Assembly: GCA_010094045.1 (NCBI GenBank)
Contig: ML986650.1
Coordinates: forward strand, 112,073 to 176,072
Direction: 5' to 3'
Length of the DNA stretch: 64,000 bases
From: Lojkania enalia
Lineage: Eukaryota > Ascomycota > Dothideomycetes > Pleosporales
Notes under the pieces: model-generated
Told to the model about the DNA's origin: nothing
Seen by the model: the letters and a program-made list of their open reading frames with translations, nothing else
Databases searched by the model: none
Program-made: the position numbers and the translations under genes
Shown: one piece after another, positions 21,409 through 30,545 of the stretch
How positions within the stretch are numbered: the stretch's first letter is position 1
How the letters are laid out: each line of letters begins with the position of its first letter

Positions 21409-22439
21409 CTAGTAGCAAGCACTATCCCAGGTTCCTGGAGGAACTCGCTTTCCCATACGATAAAACCAGACCTTATAATCTTCGGCCTCGACATGTGGTT
21501 TGGTGATGGGTTCTCGCTACAGGACGAGCCAGGGGATAATGGCCCCGAGCCCCCACATATCTGATTCGAGACTAAAGCGGCTTTCCGCCTTAGGAGGGTT
21601 CTAGCCCCATGTTCCCATATGTGAATATAAAATGTCTGACTTAGGGCTTGCTCGGGAACCACCAAAATCTGTTACCTTGAGTATTGGCCAGACCTCGCTG
21701 GCTTGAGCTAGGCAGACGAGGACATTATCGACCTTGACATCGCTGTAGACAATGCCTGTCTTATGGATGTGCGCAAAAGCGCTGCTTAGTTGTGACAAAG
21801 TGCGCCACAGAAACGGTTCAGGCATATCTTCCCTACGACCGGATCTCCACCTTCGCAGGGTTCCATGACAATCTTCTGATGAAGCGGATCATTTTCATGG
21901 CCTGGCGCCTCATAATACTTTACTATATTGCTGTGTTACCCAGGCTTTTGTAGGAGCAATTCTTCACGTGGAATTGTGGTTGAGCTGCGAACCACGATTT
22001 TGACTGCCATAAGATTGTCATTGAAATTATCTTTACAGAGATGGACCTTCCCGCTCCCACCCCGGGCGAGAAATCTTCTTTCGGTATAGCAGTTCAAGGA
22101 TATGCCACCTTTCATATCATTTTTGTCCTTCTTGGTGTCGTCTTCGTCTTGCTCGTTAGCCTGTGCCCAATAACATATTGCCTGATAGGCTTTCGCACAA
22201 CGAGAAATGGGTTGACTACACTCTTAGTTCGATTGAAGGTATTTAGCTGGATAGCTAAGGGACGGGCTATTCTTTTCCGCTGCACTTCAACGACGCTTGT
22301 GGGGCCTGGGGGGAAACATCGATTGAGAACGCACTCCACCCGAAAATGCCTCTGCCGATTCAGGTTCCAGTATAGGCATGGACTAGGGGTCGTCCAAGAC
22401 GACCATGCGGTCAATATCATCTGCTACCGGATCATCTCG
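21409..22439 (-). pseudogene. Serine/threonine protein kinase pseudogene
   Basis: Reading the minus strand downwards from 22439, a coherent kinase appears. It has an acidic linker (ANEQDEDDTKKDKND), the glycine loop FLARGGSGKVHLCK, VAVK-like MAVKIVV, EAPGHENDPLHQKIVMEPCEGGD, a catalytic loop degraded to YSDVKVDNVLV (HRD lost) and KVTDFGGS. The activation-segment end is GTWG*NPPKAESRFSLESDMWGLG, printed here with its stop. Stops break the frame at 22383-22385, 22287-22289, 22224-22226, 21936-21938, 21601-21603 and 21517-21519, and a frameshift lies near 21830. The loss of the HRD histidine and arginine also argues against activity. Confidence 0.85.
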
Positions 22440-23239
22440 ATTGCAGGAAAAGATGGCGGTGCGGTTGTCGAAGCGTGTGTTTCATTATGCCAGGAAGACA
22501 GTTACAAAGTGGTCAAGTGCAGGAAATTATCGATCACATATATATCCGCAGTGTAGTCACTGCGGGGATTGGTATCATCGCTATGATGCTGCACAATTCG
22601 AGAAAGCACTGCTGCTGGCAGAACGCTGTGAGCACGCGTAGCATCGGTAGCCGAGGAACATTGTGCAAATATATGCGAATTAGTGAGCCCCAAAGAATCC
22701 GCCGCCCCGTAAGATACTTTCGAAGTACGCTTCCAAGTAGTTTGGCGTCGCGCGTACGGTATGTAGGTTTAAGCAGAAGTAGTTGTAGTGAACATTAGCT
22801 TCACGCTAATCGAAAGAGGAAGCAACAGCAACATCGCGAGCAGCCGAAAGAGGAAACAACGGCAGAATTGTGAGCAATGCATGAAATTAGGTCTCCAGAG
22901 GCCAGAGGATGAGGACGTGCAACCCAATGCTTACGCGATGAGATCTCCGCTGATTACTGTTATCCAGTGGCGCTCTCCAACCGCGGCTTGCCACGGAAAT
23001 ACCACGAAGCAAGCACTCGCACCCCGCCGTGCCCGCTTCGTCTCCGATGGCCGAAGAGGTAAAGCGCCGACCCCCGGGGTCGTAGCGCCAAAGGGCATCA
23101 CAACCATCCCTGCTTGGGCTATGACATTGCAGCGACATAAATCCTCACTCATCCCCGCCCCCCACACTCTTGTATTTATGTATATATTTCCAATGCCCGC
23201 CATTGCAGATGCTGGACGAGGGCCTTTTATCTCCCCGTA
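22440..23239. other. Region upstream of the MoaA gene
   Basis: The first part may hold further N-terminal remnants of the kinase pseudogene (an open minus frame at 22502-22693). The rest is presumed promoter and leader of the MoaA gene, with a TATA-like TATGTATATATT at about 23177-23188. Confidence 0.4.
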
Positions 23240-24658
23240 ATGACACCAATGGTCTCGATCCGACCGGGGCCGTCTGCAGCACACAATGCGCTGCGATGCG
23301 CCGCCCTTCGTGGCAAGCCCCTCCTTAACCTCCCAGCATGGGCGCTGCGCACGAGACGGAGCATCGCAACAAATGCCGCTGTACAAGAGACTCCGGTCGA
23401 ATATCCATCCTATCCTCCAGGGGTTCCCTCCGTATCTATTGCGCCGCGGAGAAGTCTAGAGGAGCGAAAGAAAGCTGTAAAGAATGCGAAGCCTTTTTCC
23501 GAGTTCCTGACAGATACATTCAACAGACAGCATGACTATCTGCGGATCAGCATCACGGAGCGGTGCAATCTGCGGTGTCTGTACTGCATGCCCGAAGGTG
23601 CGCTACGAAATGCTTTGGCTAAACTTAAACCGCTAACCACTGGACTAGAGGGCGTCCCGCTTTCTCCTCCCGCCCATCTCTTAACCACCCCCGAGATTTT
23701 CTACCTGTCATCGCTATTTGTCTCCCAGGGCGTCAATAAGATCCGTCTCACAGGCGGCGAGCCTACCGTGCGCCGCGACATCGTTCCCTTGATGCAGTCC
23801 ATCGGCAGCCTCCGCTCCAAAGGTCTTAGGGAGCTCGCTCTGACCACAAATGGCATATCTTTGCATAGAAAACTAGACAGCATGGTAGAAGCCGGCCTAA
23901 CAGGAGTCAATTTGAGCCTAGACACACTGGACCCTTTCCAGTTCCAAATCATGACTCGGCGGAAAGGTTTCGAAGCCGTCATGAAGTCCATTGATCGCGT
24001 CCTGGAGATGAAGAAGCTTGGTGCGAATATCAAACTTAAAGTCAATTGCGTTGTGATGCGCGGTCTGAATGAGCGGGAGATCATTCCTTTCGTAGAGCTA
24101 GGTCGCGAGAAAGACATCGAGGTTCGCTTCATTGAATACATGCCTTTCGGCGGGAACAAGTGGAGTCAAGGGAAGATGATAAGCTTCCAGGAGATGCTGG
24201 ATATCATCAGAACCAAGTATCCTGATTTGAGGAAAGTGCCCGGACACAAGAACGACACAAGCAAGACATACGAAGTGCCAGGTTTCGTAGGCAAGGTCGG
24301 CTTCATTACAAGCATGACCAACGATTTCTGTGGGACTTGCAATCGACTGCGTATCACCGGTGACGGCAACCTTAAGGTTTGCCTCCACGGTAATGCCGAA
24401 GTATCGCTTCGTGACCTCTTGCGCAAAGATAATGGCGGTGAGCCAATTGATCAAGAAGCCTTTGAACGGATAAGACAGATCGAGATGGACCGGCGTGATG
24501 GTCGCTTAAGCGATCAGACAGTACTTGGATGGGGTCAACGAGAGAAAGAATTGCTTCAGGTCATAGGAGCAGCCGTCAAGCGGAAGGCCGAAAAGCACGC
24601 TGATATAGGCGACCTAGAGAACATGGAGAATCGGCCAATGATTTTAATTGGTGGGTAA
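23240..24658 (+). CDS. GTP 3',8-cyclase (MoaA/MOCS1A type), mitochondrial
   Basis: A 472-aa radical-SAM enzyme that turns GTP into 3',8-cyclo-7,8-dihydro-GTP, the first half of cyclic pyranopterin monophosphate synthesis. An Arg/Ala-rich N-terminus (to about residue 45) looks like a mitochondrial presequence. ERCNLRCLYCMPEG near residue 107 gives the CxxxCxxC 4Fe-4S site. RLTGGEPTVR is the SAM-binding GGEP motif. CGTCNRLRITGDGNLKVC near 365-382 is the second 4Fe-4S site that binds GTP. The protein ends exactly in MILIGG; the free GG tail is needed for MoaA activity. Related to Aspergillus cnxABC, where this domain is fused to MoaC; here the MoaC gene starts 275 nt downstream. Confidence 0.95.
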   Translation: MTPMVSIRPGPSAAHNALRCAALRGKPLLNLPAWALRTRRSIATNAAVQETPVEYPSYPPGVPSVSIAPRRSLEERKKAVKNAKPFSEFLTDTFNRQHDYLRISITERCNLRCLYCMPEGALRNALAKLKPLTTGLEGVPLSPPAHLLTTPEIFYLSSLFVSQGVNKIRLTGGEPTVRRDIVPLMQSIGSLRSKGLRELALTTNGISLHRKLDSMVEAGLTGVNLSLDTLDPFQFQIMTRRKGFEAVMKSIDRVLEMKKLGANIKLKVNCVVMRGLNEREIIPFVELGREKDIEVRFIEYMPFGGNKWSQGKMISFQEMLDIIRTKYPDLRKVPGHKNDTSKTYEVPGFVGKVGFITSMTNDFCGTCNRLRITGDGNLKVCLHGNAEVSLRDLLRKDNGGEPIDQEAFERIRQIEMDRRDGRLSDQTVLGWGQREKELLQVIGAAVKRKAEKHADIGDLENMENRPMILIGG

Positions 24659-24660
24659 TG
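24655..24660 (+). promoter_or_regulatory. Possible alternative 5' splice donor overlapping the MoaA stop
   Basis: GTAATG begins at the last G of the terminal glycine codon and includes the TAA stop. Splicing from here to an AG at 24922-24923 would join GG|C and continue in frame into the MoaC gene (GGQHIMPFP). This is an inference from phase only. Confidence 0.25.
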
Positions 24661-24933
24661 TCAATCTTTTTGCGTGGGTTTTGATGTCAGCTTGAGTATC
24701 CTCACAGTTCTCGGTGTTAATTACGGCACGTGTGGCGTTCGGAGCGTTCCAATTTTTCTCGTCTGTGACCGACATACTGGATTTAGAAGGCCGTAGTCTC
24801 GGTGCACGTAAATCATTCTTCCTATAGTTTACCCGTCTTATAAATACACTGTGATGTTCCCCGCTAACCCGCTTTAGACCACCAGAACAAGGGTCCCACC
24901 CATCAGTCAATTTCTCAGTCAAGCCAGCATATT

Positions 24934-27324
24934 ATGCCCTTCCCCAGCACTTCAATTCTTCGCCAGTGGTTTATCATCCCACGGCCTCGACTTTCCTTCC
25001 TATTTCCTACGCTCCTCTCTACCATCGAATCAGCTCGGACTTTTTCATCGAATTTTTCAAAGGCTGGCCGCTCAACGAAGCAAACGAAGGATAAACCGCA
25101 TACCGCCGATGAAAAGTATAAAGAAAGAGAGAAAAAAAGACAGGCCCAAGAACGAAATATGCCTACAGCTTTGGGAAAGGGTGAGATGTTGACTCGTCAC
25201 CAAGCTATCAGCTTGATGACAGAGGATTTATCACTATCTAAGCCCAATAAAATTAGAGAGCCTCTCAGGAGGACAATAAAATCCATTGAGGAGAAAATAA
25301 TTGACTTGGAGGAGCGTCTCAAGCTCGAACACATGTATAGCCCTATCGAAGACTCTGAAGATATCCTAGCTTTTAAGCTTAGCACGAAGGTTGACAGAAA
25401 TACTTCTCGTGCCAAATGGCGGGCAAGGAAGAAGGCCGCACGTTTACTCAAACAGATAGAGCGAGGGAAAGAATGGCCCGAGGGAACTAGTCCCGATGTT
25501 GCGAAACGAATGATTACTATCCAGACTGAGAAAATGCAGGCGGAACGTAAGAAAGATATTCAAGACTTAGAATCGTCCTTAGCTGAATTCAGAGGTTATC
25601 TACAGCGATACAAGGAACAATTTACGGGAGAGGACGCTCAAAACTTGGAGTCGAAGGACGACTTTGATGTACTACAGTTAGATGACACTCGGCGGACTAG
25701 CGAACTGATTGAGCCCATTGCCCTCCGCTTGGCAAATGAGCCTGAGTCGAGCAATAACAGAAAGCTTCCCGCAGACAGGGCCTCGGGTGTTGTGGGGCTG
25801 CCACAGAAAGATGACGGTTTAGACTCCCATCTCAACAAAGCGCAAGCACGCGTGCGGCATACAAATGGCAACCCATCTAATGTATCTGTATTTGGCAAAG
25901 CTCACGAGCCCAAGCCTCCACCTCCAAGTTGGCCTGCACCGTCACAGCTTCAGGCAGAGTTGGCTCCCCTTCGAATAGAAGACTTGCAATCTCCAGAACC
26001 AGTCGAACGTATGCGGAACATCGACTCGCATCTTACAATCAATTATGACAGTCCTGTCCCGGAGCTGCAGTCGCAACTTTACCAGCTCCAAAATCGCCTC
26101 CAGAACGCGTATCCCAAGATCGACACGCTACCTTACGAGGTCTGGGCATCCAAGAACCGCAACGTCCTTAAGACATGGCTTAAGATTCTCGTCAACAAGT
26201 GGGAAAAGCGATTCGACCGAGTCACTATGCCCGTCATCGATGATCTAGTCAAAGCAACACTCGATCAAATGGTTAGAGATCATGAACTTGAATTCGACGC
26301 CGCTGAACGCATGACGCGAAGATTTCATGAAGTCTTTGAATCAAAGCGTAGGATAGATATCGATGGAGAGCTTGATATGGATGAGTTGGACGCTGAGATG
26401 GGATGGTTGAGAGACGACAACAATGTGATCTATATTTCTCCACGTACGAATAGTGCATCAACACCCATCCAAAACGAGGCCGACAGTTACGAAAACAAGC
26501 CCCCAAAGCACTCCAAGAGCAAGCCCACATCTCAGACACACTCTCTTGCATGGGGCAAATCACCGCGTAGCCAGTCAAAGACGGCCGGTACTGTAAGGGA
26601 TTTTCGGGGCATGAGGGGATTTTCTACACTGAGAAAACAATACTCCTCCACAGAGCCTACCGAATCGACAATTACTGAGGAAGAAAAGGATGAATTAGTT
26701 AGAAAATATCGATCGTCGGAACACGGAAAATTCGAACCCAGAAAGCCCGAATCCAGGAAGCCCACGCCCGAGGCAACTTCTCTCCCTCATCTAACATCCA
26801 CTGGCGCCGCGCACATGGTCTCCGTCTCCCAGAAACGCAGCACCCTCCGCACTGCCATTGCCGTTGGCCGAGTCGTCTTTTCAAACCCTGAACCGTTGTC
26901 TTTGATACAGAGTAACAGCAACAAGAAGGGCGATGTGCTGGCCACGGCTCGGATCGCTGGCATTATGGCGGCGAAACGGTGTCCAGAGCTCATCCCGCTG
27001 GCACATCCAATTAATCTAACACATGTCAGTGTCGTGCTCAGGCCCGTACATCCCTCACTCCCGGACAACTCATTTATAGGTTTGCAAGCCCCTAGTTTGG
27101 ATCCTGGATGGATCGAGGTGCAGGCCAAAGTCGAATGCAAAGGAGAGACAGGTGTGGAGATGGAGGCTTTGACCGCCATCATGGGCGCCGCGTTGACGGT
27201 TGTGGATATGTGTAAGGCGGTAGATAAGGGGATGACGGTGGAGAAGGTCAGGGTTGTGTTCAAGGAGGGTGGGAAGAGTGGGACATGGAGGGAGAGGGGG
27301 TGGCGCGAGATTGAGGAGGTTTGA
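24934..27324 (+). CDS. MoaC domain (cyclic pyranopterin monophosphate synthase) on a long N-terminal extension
   Basis: A 796-aa frame. Residues ~1-45 form a strong mitochondrial presequence (Arg, Ser, Phe, no acids at first). Residues ~60-600 are a charged, partly coiled-coil region with a more conserved-looking block around 370-490 (EVWASKNRNVLKTWLKILVN; AERMTRRFHEVFESKRRI), which I do not recognise. The last ~175 residues are MoaC: HMVSVSQKRSTLRTAIAVG, KGDVLATARIAGIMAAKRC, ELIPLAHPINLTHV (usual LCHP is LAHP), TGVEMEALTAIMGAAL and VVDMCKAVDKGM with the catalytic Lys/Asp, ending GGKSG. MoaC converts the MoaA product into cPMP. The extension makes it several times longer than a plain MoaC. 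Confidence 0.9.
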   Translation: MPFPSTSILRQWFIIPRPRLSFLFPTLLSTIESARTFSSNFSKAGRSTKQTKDKPHTADEKYKEREKKRQAQERNMPTALGKGEMLTRHQAISLMTEDLSLSKPNKIREPLRRTIKSIEEKIIDLEERLKLEHMYSPIEDSEDILAFKLSTKVDRNTSRAKWRARKKAARLLKQIERGKEWPEGTSPDVAKRMITIQTEKMQAERKKDIQDLESSLAEFRGYLQRYKEQFTGEDAQNLESKDDFDVLQLDDTRRTSELIEPIALRLANEPESSNNRKLPADRASGVVGLPQKDDGLDSHLNKAQARVRHTNGNPSNVSVFGKAHEPKPPPPSWPAPSQLQAELAPLRIEDLQSPEPVERMRNIDSHLTINYDSPVPELQSQLYQLQNRLQNAYPKIDTLPYEVWASKNRNVLKTWLKILVNKWEKRFDRVTMPVIDDLVKATLDQMVRDHELEFDAAERMTRRFHEVFESKRRIDIDGELDMDELDAEMGWLRDDNNVIYISPRTNSASTPIQNEADSYENKPPKHSKSKPTSQTHSLAWGKSPRSQSKTAGTVRDFRGMRGFSTLRKQYSSTEPTESTITEEEKDELVRKYRSSEHGKFEPRKPESRKPTPEATSLPHLTSTGAAHMVSVSQKRSTLRTAIAVGRVVFSNPEPLSLIQSNSNKKGDVLATARIAGIMAAKRCPELIPLAHPINLTHVSVVLRPVHPSLPDNSFIGLQAPSLDPGWIEVQAKVECKGETGVEMEALTAIMGAALTVVDMCKAVDKGMTVEKVRVVFKEGGKSGTWRERGWREIEEV

Positions 27325-28204
27325 GGAGGTTTTAGGTGTTCACACCATTACGTGTGTGTAAAATCTACTAAGAAAAAGGAAGCTTCTTTGTAGGCGCGAT
27401 TGTAGGATGGTAAAGGATAATTGTAATATATGATACTAGCAAATGCCTAAAATATGTAACTATTGTTCTAGAAAAAACCTCAACACCCACCCGCCAGCAT
27501 GCAATAGAAAATATCCCTAGCTATTACTCCTCGTCTTTTCTTAATAGCAATCTTTGCGCATCCTTGGGTTTGGGACGATTGATAACAGAGAATATTTGAT
27601 AATTCGAGGGTCTATAGTGTCAAAGGGAGCTTCATGAGTGACTGCGGATAGATTCGCGCACACACTGTGTTCGCTAAGCAGGAGATCGATGCGTTCTCTC
27701 TTTCGCAAGCAGTGTTGAGCCAACCTCTGGAAATAACTAAGAAAACTTATGAAGAGAGCGAGTCGGATGTCAAGGCCGCAACCCAGGCAATGGTGATGTA
27801 AGATGTAGCCTAACTGCGCTGTATATCGAGGCGACATCTAGTCAAATTTATCCCTCGTACAAGGTGAGAGCCCTGCATGTGTTGCTGGAAATGAGTGCGC
27901 TTCGAGAGAACCCTCGGGTGGAAGATTTCATTATGAGGTGTGTCTTGGATATTGGTAAAATTCGGACTCGTTGAATACTTTGAAAACGATGAAAGTGTAA
28001 GGAGTAGGTCCGACGCAAAAGCATGCCCTATACGATCGATCGTGTGGATTGTACTTATTTGACGCATCAGCCATTGAAGCAAATTTATGTTCTAAGGCAT
28101 ATAGGTGATGAAAGTAAGAAGTATTTATCTGTATTACTCGAGTCACTTCTTTTTAGAGAGCAGTGTAGTAACTATACAGCTACGCGCTTGCAAACCTAGG
28201 TATA
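27325..28204. other. Intergenic between convergent genes
   Basis: 3' ends of the MoaC gene (plus) and the GMC oxidoreductase gene (minus). Small minus-strand ORFs (27541-27837, 27810-28082) are not supported. Confidence 0.5.
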
Positions 28205-29872
28205 TCATGCTCGCCCGGCAACCAAATCTGCACACATCTCCGCGAAAGCATAGATAGACTGACTTGGCATCGTTCCCATAATGCCTGGGAAGATACTCGC
28301 ATCGCATACTCGTAAGCCCTGAACACCCCTGACTTTAAACTCGCTATCCAGTACAGATCCCAAAGCACACGTTCCCATCGGATGAGCCATAGTCTCGCTA
28401 AGCACCGCAATCCTTTCATCAATGTCTTCATCACTGCTCCGACTCGTAAGAGCAGGATATCGCGGATCGGCGGGCGGGGTCTCACCGGCTATCTCAGAAG
28501 CGAGAGGCTCTGTCTCTATGAGACGGAGACTCTCGCGCACGGCGCGACGCAGGATGAAACGGTCTGTCTGCGTGGATAGGAAGCGTGGGTCTACAAGGGG
28601 CTCGTCGTTTGGGTCCGCGGATCGCAAGCGAACAGTCCCAAAGGAGGTGGGGAGGAGATTTATCGAGAGCGTAGATATGTGCTCGCCGTCGAGCGGATTG
28701 ATATCTGGATAGTACTCTGGATTGGCTAGCATGGGGGCATAAAATGCCGCACTCATGTAGTGGCATCTCTTTTCCTGTAGGTGCGGATGTGTTTTATCTT
28801 TAGCTCCTTCGAGGTTATCTGCTTTTAGATAGCCCTCAATCTCTGATGGTGGAATGTTGCCATATATCCACCAATCCAAGGGCATTCCTTGCCCATACTC
28901 GGATTTCATGTTCCCTTGGAAAGGGAAGGCAAGTCCCTTTTCCGGATGCTTGAGCTTAAAATATTGACCTAGTCGTAGATGATCGAATAATTGGTCGCCC
29001 ACACCTGGTGCATCTGCAATCTCCTTAATGCCGTGCTTGCGGAGTTCGTCGGAGGGTCCAACACCGGAGAGCATGAGAAGCTGAGGTGTCTTTTGCGCTC
29101 CGCAGCAAATTATTACTTCTTGCCTTGCGAAAATTTTCTCTCCCGATGCTAGCTCCACTCCTATCGCACGTTTTACATCATCGAAAAGTACACGAGCAAC
29201 CCTCGAATCAGTCTGAACATGAACTTTTGACAAATCATACACTTTCCCGGCATGTTGGCGCGTGCTTGTTGAAGGAGATGTCTCCTTGAAGCATTGTGTA
29301 AGACTAGAGAGGCCAGTTGGGTCACCAGTCATGTTGTCAGGATTAAACTGATGTCCCAAGCCTTCCGCGCTCTTCTTCACATGCTCACGCAGCGGATATT
29401 CCCTCCCGCCGACGGTATGTATGGGGCCTTCAAACCCGTGATAATTTGGATCCCCCTCCTTATTCCAGTAAGTCTGAATGCGCTTGAAATACGGCAGCAT
29501 GTTTTCGAACTCAAACCTGGTGTTGCCAGCTCTTTTTGCAATAAGATCGTAATCCGACTTCGGCGCTCGCAACCAAACGCCGACGTTCACACCACTCGAT
29601 CCAGATAACGTGCGACCTGCCATGTTTAGCAGTCGACGGTTGTTGCAATGTTTCTGAGGCGTAGTACAATAGTCAACAGTAAATTCTGGGTCGAAGATGA
29701 TGCCCATGTTTTGCGTGTCTGTGACTTTAGGGTCATCGATCCGGTTAGAACCTAACTCAAGGAGAGCGACGGTGCTAGACAAAAAGTATTGACTGAGTCG
29801 CGAGGCAATTGTGACACCGGAAAGGCCGCCTCCAACCACGATGAAGGAGAACGATTGCGTATTGGAAGACAT
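28205..29872 (-). CDS. GMC-family FAD oxidoreductase
   Basis: A 555-aa single-exon protein. FIVVGGGLSGVTIASRL at the N-terminus is the dinucleotide (ADP)-binding fold for FAD. RTLSGSSGVNVGVWLRA matches the first GMC signature region and CGAQKTPQLLMLSGVGP the second. Near the C-terminus MAHPMGTCALG carries the usual active-site histidine and VRVCDAS-like GLRVCDASIFP follows. The partner His/Asn normally found before the final helix is not evident: the segment reads GTMPSQSIYAFAE. There is no signal peptide, so it is probably intracellular. The family oxidises alcohols, choline or sugars; the substrate cannot be read from sequence. It may be specialised or an oxidase with altered chemistry. Confidence 0.9.
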   Translation of the reverse strand: MSSNTQSFSFIVVGGGLSGVTIASRLSQYFLSSTVALLELGSNRIDDPKVTDTQNMGIIFDPEFTVDYCTTPQKHCNNRRLLNMAGRTLSGSSGVNVGVWLRAPKSDYDLIAKRAGNTRFEFENMLPYFKRIQTYWNKEGDPNYHGFEGPIHTVGGREYPLREHVKKSAEGLGHQFNPDNMTGDPTGLSSLTQCFKETSPSTSTRQHAGKVYDLSKVHVQTDSRVARVLFDDVKRAIGVELASGEKIFARQEVIICCGAQKTPQLLMLSGVGPSDELRKHGIKEIADAPGVGDQLFDHLRLGQYFKLKHPEKGLAFPFQGNMKSEYGQGMPLDWWIYGNIPPSEIEGYLKADNLEGAKDKTHPHLQEKRCHYMSAAFYAPMLANPEYYPDINPLDGEHISTLSINLLPTSFGTVRLRSADPNDEPLVDPRFLSTQTDRFILRRAVRESLRLIETEPLASEIAGETPPADPRYPALTSRSSDEDIDERIAVLSETMAHPMGTCALGSVLDSEFKVRGVQGLRVCDASIFPGIMGTMPSQSIYAFAEMCADLVAGRA

Positions 29873-30545
29873 CTTGAGCTATAGCACTAATATCGGAGGG
29901 TGAAAGCTTGATAAGCAGTGAAGAAGAGATAAAATTTGTAGAAATAAATGATGAAGAATGTAAGCATTAAAATATTATGTCAGACGGCGCTAGAAAAACC
30001 ACTTCGATAAGTTCTCATTGTAGGCCAAAGTTTGGGGTATACGAGCCAATACCGCTATGGTTGGTTGAAGCAATATCAGGAATCCATCAGATTCAGAAGT
30101 GATTACAGTAGACAATGCTTGTAAGAGTTTACCAAGCGCATTTATAAATAAAGCAGGCCCTTGATGATATAATTTCCTAATAGATCTATTTAGAAAACTG
30201 AAGTATTTAGTTGTAGAAGGTCTATGCACCTTTAAGGTAGATCGGACAAATAAATTAACGAACATACAATGATAGAGCAAATGACAACATGTCTCTACTC
30301 ATAGCTACTGATCACCCTACCTCTTCACATTGAAATAAGTCAGCACTATGACTGCAACTTATACAAAATTGGACAAGACCTAGAATCAACTCGGCCGCAA
30401 ACATATGCGAAGAAAACAGTGCCTTTCGATACCAAGATGAAACGCTCTTAAAATATTTTCTTTGGGGCATCTAAACTTAGTCACCATAGTAACAATGCCT
30501 ACTGTTACAGAATGATAGTAGAGCAACCACACCACGAGGCCTCCC
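29873..30545. other. Intergenic, no supported gene
   Basis: Upstream of the GMC gene and downstream of the membrane protein. AT-rich. The 96-codon ORF 29990-30280 has no recognisable features. Confidence 0.45.

Noticed and set aside
22041..22556. 171-aa plus-strand ORF with hydrophobic start
   Set aside because: It is antisense to the kinase pseudogene, whose minus-strand reading is coherent across the same bases.
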